Source of the DNA: Ferrimicrobium sp.
GTDB taxonomy: Bacteria > Actinomycetota > Acidimicrobiia > Acidimicrobiales > Acidimicrobiaceae
Length of the DNA: 34,173 bases
Reading direction: 5' to 3'
Assembly: GCF_027319265.1 (NCBI RefSeq)
Contig: NZ_DAHVNP010000003.1
Span: 1 to 34,173, forward strand
The translations under genes were made by a program, and so were the position numbers. Shown piece by piece: positions 15,646 to 24,490 of the stretch. The notes beneath the pieces are model-generated. The model did no database searches. It was given only the letters and a program-made list of their open reading frames with translations, and was not told the DNA's origin. Position 1 is the first letter of the stretch. Each line of letters opens with the position of its first letter.

Positions 15646-17625
15646 TTAGGACGGTGTAGTCAGGAAACGCTGGTACCAAGCCACGATCTCGTCGAGACGA
15701 TGGATCCGGTTCCATGGTTTACCGTTTCGACTCATGCCGTGAAATTCATCTGGGTACCGAACAAAACGAACGGGTACTTGATTGAGAAAACGCAGCGCCG
15801 TGTAGTACTCCATCGCCTGCTCAATTGGACAGCGGAGATCGCCTTCTTGTGCTTCGATGAGCACCGGCGTGTGCACGTTGTGCACATAGGTCAGCGGACT
15901 CTGCTCTCGATACCAGCTGTCGTCCTCCCAGGGATGTTTGCCTCCGGCTCGTCGAGCTTCATCCCAGCCAACATCGCTTGAACCGACCATGGAAACCCAA
16001 TCGGTCACGGGTCGCCCCACGACGGCAGCGCGGTAGCGATCGCTGTGTCCGATGATCCAGGCGGTCATGTAGCCCCCATAGGATCCACCACCGATGCCCA
16101 GGGACTCACGATCGATGCTTGGGTGACGTTCACAGGCAGCATCGACAGCTGTTTCAATGTCAGCCCAATCTCGATCTCCCCACCGATCAAAGATTGCAGC
16201 ACAGAAGGTCGATCCGTACCCTCGGGACCCGCGAGGGTTCGAGGCGATGACGGCAAAGCCTTGCGCGGCGAGCAACTGGAATTCGAAGAAGAAGGCATGG
16301 GCGTACATCGCCATCGGTCCACCATGGATCTCTACGATGCCCGGGACTCGTTCCGTGTAGGTTTTGGGTGGGAGATAGACCCAAGTATCGACGGCATGTC
16401 CTTCAGGAGATGGGGCCTGAAAATAGTCGGGCGTGACGAAGGTGATGGTACTCATCAGCTCCGCGTTCACACTGGTGAGTTGCTCCTGGTTGCCGTCGCC
16501 AAGGCGATAGACCTCGCTCGGCTGATTCGAGGTGGTGATGACGGCGTAGAGATCATTGGACGCTATGGACCGGGCGAAAGAGGAGATGACGTGGTGTCCG
16601 GTGGTGACCTTCACGAGGGTGTCGGAGGCTAGCGAGATGTGAGCGATTTCGACGGAACCCTGCTCCGAGACGAGCGCAAAAAAACTCTCGCCAGGCTGGT
16701 CCCAAACTAGTGTATCGCCGGCGGGGCTGAGGACATCGTTGATGGCCTCATTTCCGATGGGGTAGGCAAAGGTCGCGACAACTGGCTGCGCCTCGGTCTC
16801 GTCAGGTGCGCGTCGGTACAACCTCGGTTGGTCATAGCCGATGGCGCTCGGGTCTTCCCACGAGTAAACGAGCGAGCCATCTGGAGCGAGAAGAAAAGCT
16901 TGCACTCCAGGCAGCACCAGTTCGGTGATGGTAGCGCTAGTCAGATCGACCAAATAGAGGCCTTCATCACTGGCGCGATCATAGTCCTCGCCACGGCGGG
17001 AGCGAAAGACGATACCCATGCCGTCAGGTGTGAACTGTGCCTCACTGACTCGATACGGATGCTCGGTGAGCTGATCTGATCGGTTGTTGTCGCCAAGGGA
17101 GATCGTGAACAGACATGGGCGGTAGGGGTCGAAGTAGCCGTCGCCATCGTACTTGTGGAGGAGTTCGGTGATGACCTTTACGTTGCTCGTGTGTCGTTCG
17201 CGGGGTGACAGAAGTGCGGTATCGACCTTCGCAAGCGCGCCGTCCTTGGTGACGCGCGCCGTGACCGCAAGCGCTGATCCATCAGGGGACCAAGCAAAGC
17301 TGTCCACGCCGCCAGGGTAACGGGTCACCTGTCGTGCTTCGCCACCGCCGAGTGGGAGGATCCATACCTGGGCGACATCGTCGACCTTGCGAAGAAATGC
17401 GAGTTCGGCTCCGTCGGGGCGAAAACGCGGGTGGGTGTCTGAGGTGCCTTGGGTGAGATCAACGGGAGCCGAGTGCTCCACGATGGTACGGATTCGCCGG
17501 CAATACGCGTTGTGTTCGGGGTCGATCCACTCTTCTACAAAAACGACACGATCCTCGATCGGTGAAGTTCGGACATCTCCAACACTGTGAAGTTTTAGTA
17601 GGTCTTCTGCCTGTAATTCTCTCAT
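15646..17625 (-). CDS. S9-family prolyl-oligopeptidase-like serine peptidase
   Basis: A 659-residue protein with the two-part layout of S9 acylaminoacyl-peptidase/dipeptidyl-peptidase relatives. The N-terminal beta-propeller spans roughly residues 1-380, with repeated WD40-like strands such as FRPDGAELAFLRKV, WSPDGSALAV and FTPDGMGIVFRSR. The C-terminal alpha/beta hydrolase follows. The nucleophile is Ser515 in GGGSYGGYMTAW, an Asp lies in EGDLRCP, and His629 is in DEFHGMSR. There is no signal peptide, so it is cytoplasmic and probably trims short or N-blocked peptides. The ATG at 17625 is preferred because AAGGGGAG lies 6-7 nt upstream; a longer frame to 17658 lacks a site. Neighbours give no functional link. 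Confidence 0.93.
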   Translation of the reverse strand: MRELQAEDLLKLHSVGDVRTSPIEDRVVFVEEWIDPEHNAYCRRIRTIVEHSAPVDLTQGTSDTHPRFRPDGAELAFLRKVDDVAQVWILPLGGGEARQVTRYPGGVDSFAWSPDGSALAVTARVTKDGALAKVDTALLSPRERHTSNVKVITELLHKYDGDGYFDPYRPCLFTISLGDNNRSDQLTEHPYRVSEAQFTPDGMGIVFRSRRGEDYDRASDEGLYLVDLTSATITELVLPGVQAFLLAPDGSLVYSWEDPSAIGYDQPRLYRRAPDETEAQPVVATFAYPIGNEAINDVLSPAGDTLVWDQPGESFFALVSEQGSVEIAHISLASDTLVKVTTGHHVISSFARSIASNDLYAVITTSNQPSEVYRLGDGNQEQLTSVNAELMSTITFVTPDYFQAPSPEGHAVDTWVYLPPKTYTERVPGIVEIHGGPMAMYAHAFFFEFQLLAAQGFAVIASNPRGSRGYGSTFCAAIFDRWGDRDWADIETAVDAACERHPSIDRESLGIGGGSYGGYMTAWIIGHSDRYRAAVVGRPVTDWVSMVGSSDVGWDEARRAGGKHPWEDDSWYREQSPLTYVHNVHTPVLIEAQEGDLRCPIEQAMEYYTALRFLNQVPVRFVRYPDEFHGMSRNGKPWNRIHRLDEIVAWYQRFLTTPS

Positions 17626-18298
17626 ATGAGTCTCCCCTTCCCGCGCATTAGCCGTCACCTCACTCTCGCCTCGACGAGCAGCTATCGACCCCTCCCAGCG
17701 TAGGAGGACGCCTTAAGTCGACCGGTACCAGAGCAAAGCTTGGCCTTTCAACACGAACCCGCCGCTGTCATGGAGCCACTGTCGTGGGAAGGTATGCCAC
17801 AACAGCGATCATCGTGAGCTCGATCGGGGTCGACATGTCCTGATGTCCAGAACCGATCGGTGATGGTGGCCGAGGGGTAGGCGGTGGTGATCGATATCGG
17901 CGCGTCAGCGCCGACTCTGAGCAGGGCTAGAGTGCCATCCGTCGTCGATGCGCTAGTCAGCGTCTTGAAATGCGGTGCTGGCGCCAAGATGGGTACGCGT
18001 CGTGGAGGAGAGGGTCCGAGCACCATGAGAGTTCGTTACAAAGATGGGCAGGGCATAGCACCAGCGTGTGGTCGACCGCTGGAGATCGCCACGTCGGGAT
18101 GGAAGTGACTCCATTCGTATCGCCCAGATCTGCTCTGATAACTATGGTGCTGGTACGGCTCTCGAGGGCAAGCGGATACCTTGGTGATGGCGGCTCCTAG
18201 GTTTGCCCATCGCGATACCTGTGGAGTGGCATGCTCGGTGCAGATGAGATGGCCCGACTTGGGTGGTCGATGCATCGCGTACGCCAACGGTAGGTTCG
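17626..18298. other. About 670 bp without a recognisable gene
   Basis: A minus-strand frame at 17748-18026 and overlapping plus frames lack ribosome binding sites and motifs. No terminator or RNA gene is evident. Confidence 0.45.
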
Positions 18299-20011
18299 CT
18301 AGTCGACGACCGCTTCGGAGGGCGAAGGTGCCTGTGTCGCTTGGCCATGAACGTACTTCTTACCGCGCATCAGCGAGGCGATGCCAGCCAAGACGCAAGC
18401 AAGAGCACCAAAAGTGAAGGCGAGATTCAACCCGTCGGAGAAGGGTTTGCTCAGCAGTGTTGGGAAGAACCGACGACCACTCAAGACCGCTGCCGAGTGG
18501 GCAGGGAGATGACTGAGGAAGGCGGCACCAAGAATGCTTTTAATCGGGTCATAGCCGAGAAGCGCGGCGAAGAGGCTCGAGATCGGGGGAAGGTGCGAGA
18601 CCTTTGTGGCGACTTGACTCGGTACGTTGTTGATGACCAACCCGTGATAGAGCGCGGCAGGGAGATCTGAAGCAATACCAGAGATCATCAGGGTAAAGAA
18701 GATACCCATTGAGAGCACCATGGCTGCGTTCTGGAATACACCTGACATGCCAGCTCCCGCTCCGCGCTGCTCCGGCGGAAGGCTGTTCATGATGGCGGCC
18801 CGATTTGGTGATGCGAAGAGGCCCATCGCAAGCCCGTTACCTAACATCAACAGCGCGAACGGCAGATAGGAGAAGTTGATGGGCAAGAAGTCAAAACCAA
18901 CGAAGGTGAGTGCCGCCAGTGCCATGCCGGTGGTGGCGAAGGGGCGAGCGCCAAACTTGTCGGAGAGGACTCCGGAGGCGGGACCTGCGATAAGGAACCC
19001 CAGCGTCAACGGCAGCATGTAGATACCAGCCCAGAGCGGCGTAACGGAGAAGTGATAGCCGTGGAGCGGCAACCAAATGCCCTGGAGCCACATCACGAAG
19101 ATGAACATCAGCCCACCACGTCCAATCGCGGCAAGGAGTGACGCAAAGTTGCCAGCGGAGAAGGCCCGAATCTTAAAGAGCTGAATCCGAAACATTGGGT
19201 ACTTGACCTTGGTCTCTGCGATGACGAAGGCGATCAAGAGCACGACACCGATGATGAGCTCGGAGAGAACCCGCGGGCTTGCCCACCCCATCGGCGAACT
19301 GCCGTAGGGCTCGATGCCATAGGTGATCCCGACTAGGAGGACCGTGAGCCCAACGGCGAAGAGAATGTTGCCCAGCCAGTCGATCTTGGCTGGCGTGCGA
19401 ATCCCGTTGTCACGCAGCTTGAGATAGGCCCAGATGGTGCCGGCAAGCCCGATCGGTGCTGAGACGATGAAGACCAACCTCCAATCGATGGGAGCTAACA
19501 GCCCGCCGACGACGAGCCCGATGAAGGCACCAGCGATACCGGCGATATTGTTGATCCCAAGAGCAAGGCCGCGTTGGTTATTGGGAAATGCGTCGGTGAG
19601 GATGGCTGAGGAGTTTGCGAAGAGGAAGGCACCGCCGACACCCTGGCCAAGCCGCATGCCAATGATGAAGGCACCCCCAGATTGGCCATGCAACCAATTG
19701 ATAGAGAGCAGAATCGAGAAGACAGTGAAGATGGCGAAACCCAGGTTGTACATCCGAACGCGTCCGTAGATGTCGCCGATGCGTCCGAGAGTAACTACCA
19801 AGACCGCGGTCACCAGCATGAACCCAAGCAGGATCCACAACAGGTAGAAAGAGTTCGATGGAATCAGCGGATTGAGTTTGATGCCTCGAAAGATTGCTGG
19901 TAACGCGATGATGAGAATCGATTCGTTGATCGCGACGAGCAGAACGCCAAGCGTCGTGTTGCTGAGTGCAATCCACTTGTAGCGGTCCTCATGTGGTTTC
20001 ATAGAATTCAT
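18299..20011 (-). CDS. MFS exporter, DHA2 (14-TM) drug-resistance type
   Basis: A 570-residue protein with about 14 hydrophobic helices. Motif A between helices 2 and 3 is present (LGRIGDIYGRVRMY). The antiporter motif C of exporters is in helix 5 (GINNIAGIAGAFIGLVVGG) followed by DWRLVFIVSAPIG, typical of EmrB/QacA-like proton-coupled efflux pumps. The extra loop near residues 470-530 (HLPPISSLFAALLGYDPI and beyond) is usual for actinobacterial members. Substrates could be toxic organics or antibiotics; no specificity can be read. GAGGAGGGG lies 3-4 nt before the ATG at 20011; a second in-frame ATG three codons on gives a longer spacing. No regulator gene adjoins it. Confidence 0.93.
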   Translation of the reverse strand: MNSMKPHEDRYKWIALSNTTLGVLLVAINESILIIALPAIFRGIKLNPLIPSNSFYLLWILLGFMLVTAVLVVTLGRIGDIYGRVRMYNLGFAIFTVFSILLSINWLHGQSGGAFIIGMRLGQGVGGAFLFANSSAILTDAFPNNQRGLALGINNIAGIAGAFIGLVVGGLLAPIDWRLVFIVSAPIGLAGTIWAYLKLRDNGIRTPAKIDWLGNILFAVGLTVLLVGITYGIEPYGSSPMGWASPRVLSELIIGVVLLIAFVIAETKVKYPMFRIQLFKIRAFSAGNFASLLAAIGRGGLMFIFVMWLQGIWLPLHGYHFSVTPLWAGIYMLPLTLGFLIAGPASGVLSDKFGARPFATTGMALAALTFVGFDFLPINFSYLPFALLMLGNGLAMGLFASPNRAAIMNSLPPEQRGAGAGMSGVFQNAAMVLSMGIFFTLMISGIASDLPAALYHGLVINNVPSQVATKVSHLPPISSLFAALLGYDPIKSILGAAFLSHLPAHSAAVLSGRRFFPTLLSKPFSDGLNLAFTFGALACVLAGIASLMRGKKYVHGQATQAPSPSEAVVD

Positions 20012-20173
20012 GACCCCTCCTCTACACTGCTCAGTTTAGTTGCTTGTACCAAGTAATTGTTTGTAGGTGGGGGAGATTCTTCTGGCGTGCCCTACCTGTC
20101 ACTGCAAAGGGGCGGGGTCGAGAGACAACGATCTGGGGGTTCGGATAGGCTTGGGGCCCTTTAGCCTAATGGT

Positions 20174-22552
20174 ATGCCTGGATCAATACTTGGAACGTCT
20201 GTCGTTCGCGTAGAGGACCCAGCCCTACTCACTGGGGCCGGTACCTATGTCGACACTATGCTGCCTGAGGGCACCGCACACCTCGTTTTTGTTCGCTCTC
20301 CTTACGCTCACGCCAAGGTGCTAACGGTCGACGTCAGTGATGCAGCGCAAGCTCCTGGGGTCCTCGGAGTCTTCACCGCTCAAACCCTTGGGCTGCCACC
20401 ATTTCATGGTTTCGCCGCTCTGAACAAAGATGTCCCTCGTCCGCCATTGGCGAGCGGGGTGGTGCAATTTGTCGGAGATCCGGTGGTGGCGGTGGTTGCC
20501 AACACGCGAGTTGAAGCGCTCGATGCCGCAGAGTTGGTGGCGATTGACTACGAACCCATTCCCGCTGCGGTAGACATGGAGTATGCACTGACATCTCACG
20601 CTCCGCAACTCTATGAAGGCGTCACTCGTAACATCGCAGCAGGGTATCGTGACCCGGCAGACGACGATGTTCTTGGAGATGCTGAGGTCATTGTCCGTGG
20701 CCGTTTTGAGAATCAACGAGTGGCGGTCGTGCCGATGGAGGGCAATGCCATTTTGGTGCTGCCAAACGCACCTGCCAGCGACCGCCCTTGGACGGTCTAC
20801 ATATCGACACAGATGCCCCATGCGGTGGCTGACTTGCTCGCTGGAGTTTTTGGGATTGAGGCATCCTCAATCCGGGTCGTTGCTCCTCATGTCGGAGGTG
20901 CTTTCGGCGGGAAGGCAGGCATCGTCGCTGAGCATGCTGTCGCATTTGCTTTGGCCGGTCGGTTAGCCCGACCAATCAAGTGGGTTGAGAGCCGGAGCGA
21001 AAATATGGTTGCTATGCCCCAAGGCAGGGGACAGGTGCAATACGCCGAACTCGGTCTGAGGCGCGACGGGACTTTTGTGGGACTTCGTTGTCGTATGGTC
21101 GGTGACGGTGGTGCTTACGGTGGGTTTGGCGGCGGCCTGGTGCTGGGTCCAACCCGCACCATGGCCCAAGGCGTCTATCGGATCCCAAAGGTCTCCTATA
21201 GTGCGGTGGCGGCATTCACCAACACCTCCCCTGTGGGAGCTTTTCGTGGAGCAGGTCGCCCTGAGGCGGCCGCCTTCCTTGAGCGGATTATTGATATGGC
21301 AGCGGATGAGCTCGACATCGACCCCGTGGAGATTCGCCGTCGTAATCTGATACCCGCTGATGCTTTTCCAGTCACCACTCAGGTGGGCACCACCTATGAC
21401 AGTGGCGACTATCAAGGAGCCCTTGACAAACTCCTTGCTGTTGTTGACTATCCAGAACTGCGGCGAGAGCAGACCAGACGGAGGGAACACGGCGAGGTGA
21501 TCCAGCTCGGGATCGGGGTTTCAACCTATGTGGAGATCACCGCGGGAGGGGGACAGAATGAATACTCTCGTGTGGAGGTCCACCCTGATGGCTCTGCGAC
21601 GATCGATGTCGGTACCTCTGCTCACGGTCAAGGGCATGCAACCTCTTTTGCGATGATCGTTGCGGATCGCCTGGGTATTCCATTGGAGCAGATCAAGTTT
21701 CGACAATCCGATACCGCCATCATTCCGCGTGGTGGCGGCACCGGAGGTTCGCGATCACTGCAGATCGGTGGCTCTGCGGTAGCGGGCGCTGCAGAGCTGG
21801 TCCTTGATGCGGCGAAAAAATTGGCGGCACACCATCTGGAGGCCGCGGAAGATGACATTGTGGTTGCTGCCACTGGAGGATTGGAGGTAGCTGGTGTCCC
21901 GAGCGCGCATTTGAGCTGGACCCAGCTCGCTGATATCGCTGCTCAGCAAGATCGATCCCTGTTTGCCACGTTCGATTTTCAACAGGAGAGTGCAACCTTC
22001 CCCTTTGGAGCACACCTCTCAGTCGTCGAGGTCGACACCGATACAGGCAAGGTCACCCCCATTCGTCACGTTGCTGTCGATGACTGTGGTCGAATCGTCA
22101 ACCCGTTGATTGTCAATGGTCAACAGCATGGGGGTATCACTCAAGGGATCGCCCAGGCTCTGTGGGAGGAGGCGGTCTATGACCCAGATGGCAATCCCCT
22201 CACAGCAACGTTGGCGGAGTATGCTATGCCGTCCGCCGCCGAGCTACCCTCTTTTGAGATCTTCAACACCGAAACCCCCACTCCTTACAACGAACTCGGT
22301 GCAAAAGGGATTGGAGAGTCGGGAACGATTGGTTCGATGCCTGCGGTACAGAACGCGGTCGTCGATGCATTGTCGTACCTCGGTGTGCGCCATATCGATA
22401 TGCCGTGTACTCCTGAGCGGGTTTGGAGGGCCATCGCTAGTGCCGACGTACCCTCGAAGCAGCAAGACTGGGCAGAACCAGGTGATGTCTTTGCAATCTT
22501 GCCCATCCGAGGTGCCAGTTCGAGTTCGGACGCTGAGGCGGTCGATATCTAG
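20174..22552 (+). CDS. Molybdenum hydroxylase large subunit (CoxL-like, form II)
   Basis: A 792-residue protein of the xanthine dehydrogenase/CO dehydrogenase large-subunit family, which binds the molybdopterin-cytosine-dinucleotide cofactor. Landmarks: N-terminal G-x-S-V-x-R-x-EDPALLTGAGTYVDT; GGAFGGK at about 237-243; the active-site loop AFRGAGR at 356-362; the Gln/Gly-rich cofactor region TSAHGQGHATSFAMIVADRL; GGGTGGSRS; and catalytic Glu715 in GAKGIGESGTIG. True form I CO dehydrogenases have AYxCSFR in the loop; AFRGAGR places this in form II, so aldehyde, heterocycle or another hydroxylation is more likely than CO oxidation. The FAD (CoxM) and 2Fe-2S (CoxS) subunits normally adjoin, but no gene for either lies within reach. 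No Shine-Dalgarno precedes the ATG. Confidence 0.92.
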   Translation: MPGSILGTSVVRVEDPALLTGAGTYVDTMLPEGTAHLVFVRSPYAHAKVLTVDVSDAAQAPGVLGVFTAQTLGLPPFHGFAALNKDVPRPPLASGVVQFVGDPVVAVVANTRVEALDAAELVAIDYEPIPAAVDMEYALTSHAPQLYEGVTRNIAAGYRDPADDDVLGDAEVIVRGRFENQRVAVVPMEGNAILVLPNAPASDRPWTVYISTQMPHAVADLLAGVFGIEASSIRVVAPHVGGAFGGKAGIVAEHAVAFALAGRLARPIKWVESRSENMVAMPQGRGQVQYAELGLRRDGTFVGLRCRMVGDGGAYGGFGGGLVLGPTRTMAQGVYRIPKVSYSAVAAFTNTSPVGAFRGAGRPEAAAFLERIIDMAADELDIDPVEIRRRNLIPADAFPVTTQVGTTYDSGDYQGALDKLLAVVDYPELRREQTRRREHGEVIQLGIGVSTYVEITAGGGQNEYSRVEVHPDGSATIDVGTSAHGQGHATSFAMIVADRLGIPLEQIKFRQSDTAIIPRGGGTGGSRSLQIGGSAVAGAAELVLDAAKKLAAHHLEAAEDDIVVAATGGLEVAGVPSAHLSWTQLADIAAQQDRSLFATFDFQQESATFPFGAHLSVVEVDTDTGKVTPIRHVAVDDCGRIVNPLIVNGQQHGGITQGIAQALWEEAVYDPDGNPLTATLAEYAMPSAAELPSFEIFNTETPTPYNELGAKGIGESGTIGSMPAVQNAVVDALSYLGVRHIDMPCTPERVWRAIASADVPSKQQDWAEPGDVFAILPIRGASSSSDAEAVDI

Positions 22553-22952
22553 GCACATCGCTCGTGCAAATATTGGTCCAGACCCTCCGTCGATGGTCGA
22601 CTATCTGTCCGTCGCTCGTGGGACGGGATGGTGGGGTGCCGCGGTTGCGACTTGTCTGAAAGGTTCCAGCAATGTTTGGAGCCGGTGATCAGCGCGACAG
22701 TGGACCGTCACAACCTACCACGTTGAACTAGGGACTGACTGTAGGGGGTGTGGCGATCGATCGAGAGCAAGTGGATCGCGTGGTTGGTGGGGTGCTAAAC
22801 CATGACGCACCTCCGAGGATGGACGCGTGGCGTCACCCACAGTAACCCTCAGAGAGGTGCGCATGGTCCCTCTTTATGAGGCGCACCCGTTCGCGGCTGG
22901 AGTCTGAAAGGCGCCCTTTTTGCCTCTCCACGAGTGGATTAGAGTGATAGGT
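22553..22952. other. 400 bp without a recognisable gene
   Basis: Overlapping frames are shadows or lack ribosome binding sites. An inverted repeat GGTGCGC / GCGCACC (about 22856-22862 and 22882-22888) lies 65 bp before the next gene and could form a weak hairpin. Neither CoxM- nor CoxS-like coding was seen. Confidence 0.45.
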
Positions 22953-23396
22953 ATGCGAACTCGAGTACAGCGTTGGGTGGTTGGCGTATTGGTTACGTCC
23001 GTGTTGCTGGCAGCGTGTGGCAACACGAAGGTGCAATCGAAACCGTCGCATCCAGTGGACACCGCGACGGAGTCTCCCACACAGTTGGCGAAGCTCCCGA
23101 AGACCTTTCCGGTGGCGGTGGTGCCGTTGCCCAAGGGTTCTCCGTTGATCAATATCGTCAACGACTCCACCAAGCGACGCAAACAGTTTCAGATGACCTA
23201 TGCACCTGCCTCTTCTTCCCAGGCAGCCTTCATGGAACGATATGTCCATACACTCCGGGATCTCGGGTATGCGCTCAAGCAGCACTCCTATCCAGGTACC
23301 CCTAATGCCCTCTACAGTCTTGAGGACTCCAAGTGGGAGGTCCTTGTGGAGGGAAGTTCATCGACCGTAGGCATCTCGGTGGTCGCACTCAGTTAG
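22953..23396 (+). CDS. Hypothetical lipoprotein
   Basis: A 147-residue protein. The ATG at 22953 gives a classic lipoprotein signal: MRTRVQRW, a hydrophobic core, then the lipobox LLAAC with Cys22 as the lipidated residue. A weak purine-rich site (AGAGTGATAGG) precedes it; a longer frame from 22920 adds nothing recognisable. The mature part starts with a Ser/Pro/Thr-rich tether and continues as a small soluble domain (about 50-147) with an alternating strand/helix pattern, for example FMERYVHTLRDLGYALKQ and KWEVLVEGSSSTVGISVVAL. I do not recognise a family. It would be anchored to the outer face of the cytoplasmic membrane. It is monocistronic. Confidence 0.72.
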   Translation: MRTRVQRWVVGVLVTSVLLAACGNTKVQSKPSHPVDTATESPTQLAKLPKTFPVAVVPLPKGSPLINIVNDSTKRRKQFQMTYAPASSSQAAFMERYVHTLRDLGYALKQHSYPGTPNALYSLEDSKWEVLVEGSSSTVGISVVALS

Positions 23397-23792
23397 CAGT
23401 GCCCCTCATCTGCCGTTACCCCGCGTGGGTCAGGTGTCGTCAGATGGCCTGTCGCGGCGTCATGGTCGTATTGAAAAGGGGTGGGTCCCTTGCCACAGAA
23501 CCGTGTGACGATGTCAGGCGAGTGCAACTGTTGGAAGTGGCGTAGGTGATAGCGCCGGGATAATCGATGAGAACGTTTGCTCGGCGTAGCAACCCTGGTC
23601 GGCAAGTGATCCTTGGAGCTCGTTGCCGTTGCCTACGTTGAACGCGCGTAGCTGACATAGCAAGACCAGAGGCGACCCCTCCTCGTTAGATCCATTACTC
23701 AAAGGGGGTTGTGTTGACTTTGGGGACAGCTGCAGGATGCGTACGAGAGTCGCTATACTGTACTTAACGATATAACGTTAAAGGAGCGAAAA
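23397..23792. other. 396-bp intergenic region with the PadR-gene promoter
   Basis: No gene is supported. At the right end are a TATACT -10-like hexamer (23754-23759) with a poor -35 region, and the palindrome at 23764-23781 directly before the ribosome binding site of the PadR gene. Confidence 0.55.
23764..23781. promoter_or_regulatory. 18-bp palindromic operator before the padR-like gene
   Basis: TTAACGATATAACGTTAA has perfect 6-bp arms TTAACG/CGTTAA around ATATAA. It lies immediately after a TATACT -10 and just before AAAGGAG, so it covers the expected transcription start. That is the usual place for an autoregulatory PadR operator. Confidence 0.7.
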
Positions 23793-24443
23793 ATGTATCA
23801 AGATGGTATGAACGGACGCGGCAGACATCAGCGCGGCATGCATGGTGGTTGTGGTTGCGGAGGTAGCAAAATGAGAGAGGGATCAGAGATGATGAATGAA
23901 GAAGATGGTATGAACGGACGCGGCAGACATCAGCGCGGCATGCATGGTGGCTGTGGAGGTCCAGGAATGCATGGAGGCGGTTGTGAAGGACAGGGGATGC
24001 GTCGACGGAGGTCCCCACGAGGTAGGGTTCGTCGCGAGATTCTCTCCCTCCTCACCGGCGGTCCGAAACACGGTTATGAACTCATGCAGTTGATTGCGGA
24101 GCGCAACGGTGGGGTTTGGCAACCAAGCCCAGGCTCGATCTACCCGACCTTGTCGATGTTAGAGGACGCTGGCTTCATTGTCGGCCAGGAGGATGACGGC
24201 CGAAAGGTTTACACACTGACCGATGCCGGACGAGCTGAGGCTGAAGGACTTGCGTCTGACGCTGAAGACATTGGTTTTGGTCGAGAGTTGGATCTTGGTC
24301 GAGAGGTCCGCGCCACCTTCCAGGCACTGCGACAGGTGGACATTGTGGGCACTGCTGAACAACGGCAGCGTGCACAGCAGCTGCTTGCCAGCCTGCGACG
24401 CGATGTCTACCAAATGCTCGCTGAGGATCCGACAAACCAGTAA
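23793..24443 (+). CDS. PadR-family regulator with Cys/His/Met/Gly-rich duplicated N-terminus
   Basis: A 216-residue protein. Residues 1-75 are an unusual Gly/Met/His/Cys-rich extension in which DGMNGRGRHQRGMHGGCG occurs twice (4-21 and 38-55), with Cys20, Cys22, Cys54 and Cys64 plus His12, 17, 46, 51 and 60. Residues 79-150 are a PadR winged helix: REILSLLTGGPKHGYELMQLI, then PSPGSIYPTLSMLEDAGFI and DDGRKVYTLTDAGR. The C-terminal helix (ATFQALRQV to the end) is the PadR dimerisation arm. The strong site AAAGGAG lies 6 nt before the ATG, so the extension is translated. PadR proteins usually repress efflux or detoxification genes and their own gene. The extension could bind metal ions, making this a candidate metal-responsive member; that is inference. 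A terminator follows directly. Confidence 0.88.
   Translation: MYQDGMNGRGRHQRGMHGGCGCGGSKMREGSEMMNEEDGMNGRGRHQRGMHGGCGGPGMHGGGCEGQGMRRRRSPRGRVRREILSLLTGGPKHGYELMQLIAERNGGVWQPSPGSIYPTLSMLEDAGFIVGQEDDGRKVYTLTDAGRAEAEGLASDAEDIGFGRELDLGREVRATFQALRQVDIVGTAEQRQRAQQLLASLRRDVYQMLAEDPTNQ
23800..23950. repeat. 49-bp perfect direct repeat inside the padR-like gene
   Basis: Bases 23800-23848 are repeated exactly at 23902-23950, an offset of 102 bp (34 codons, frame kept). One mismatch (T/C) follows, then identity resumes for five bases. The identity at synonymous positions points to a recent in-frame duplication, or to recombination keeping the copies alike. Confidence 0.9.
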
Positions 24444-24467
24444 CAACGCTGGATTTGAGATGTGTAG

Positions 24468-24490
24468 AAGCCCCCTTCTTGGGGGCTTTT
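24468..24490. terminator. Rho-independent terminator
   Basis: Arms AAGCCCCC (24468-24475) and GGGGGCTT (24481-24488) around TTCTT are followed by a short T-run to 24490. It lies 25 bp after the padR-like stop and overlaps the end of the convergent lipoprotein gene. Confidence 0.9.

Noticed and set aside
17748-18026. 92-residue minus-strand frame between the peptidase and the MFS gene
   Set aside because: Some protein-like composition but no Shine-Dalgarno, no motif and no similarity to the other proteins here.
20165-20173. TTAGCCTAA-like half iron box just before the coxL-like start
   Set aside because: Only the central 9-10 bases match the DtxR consensus; the outer arms do not, so it is not supported as an operator.
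22733-22746. GGGACTGACTGTAG as a further DosR-type box
   Set aside because: Only the left half matches; the right half-site AGTCCC is missing.
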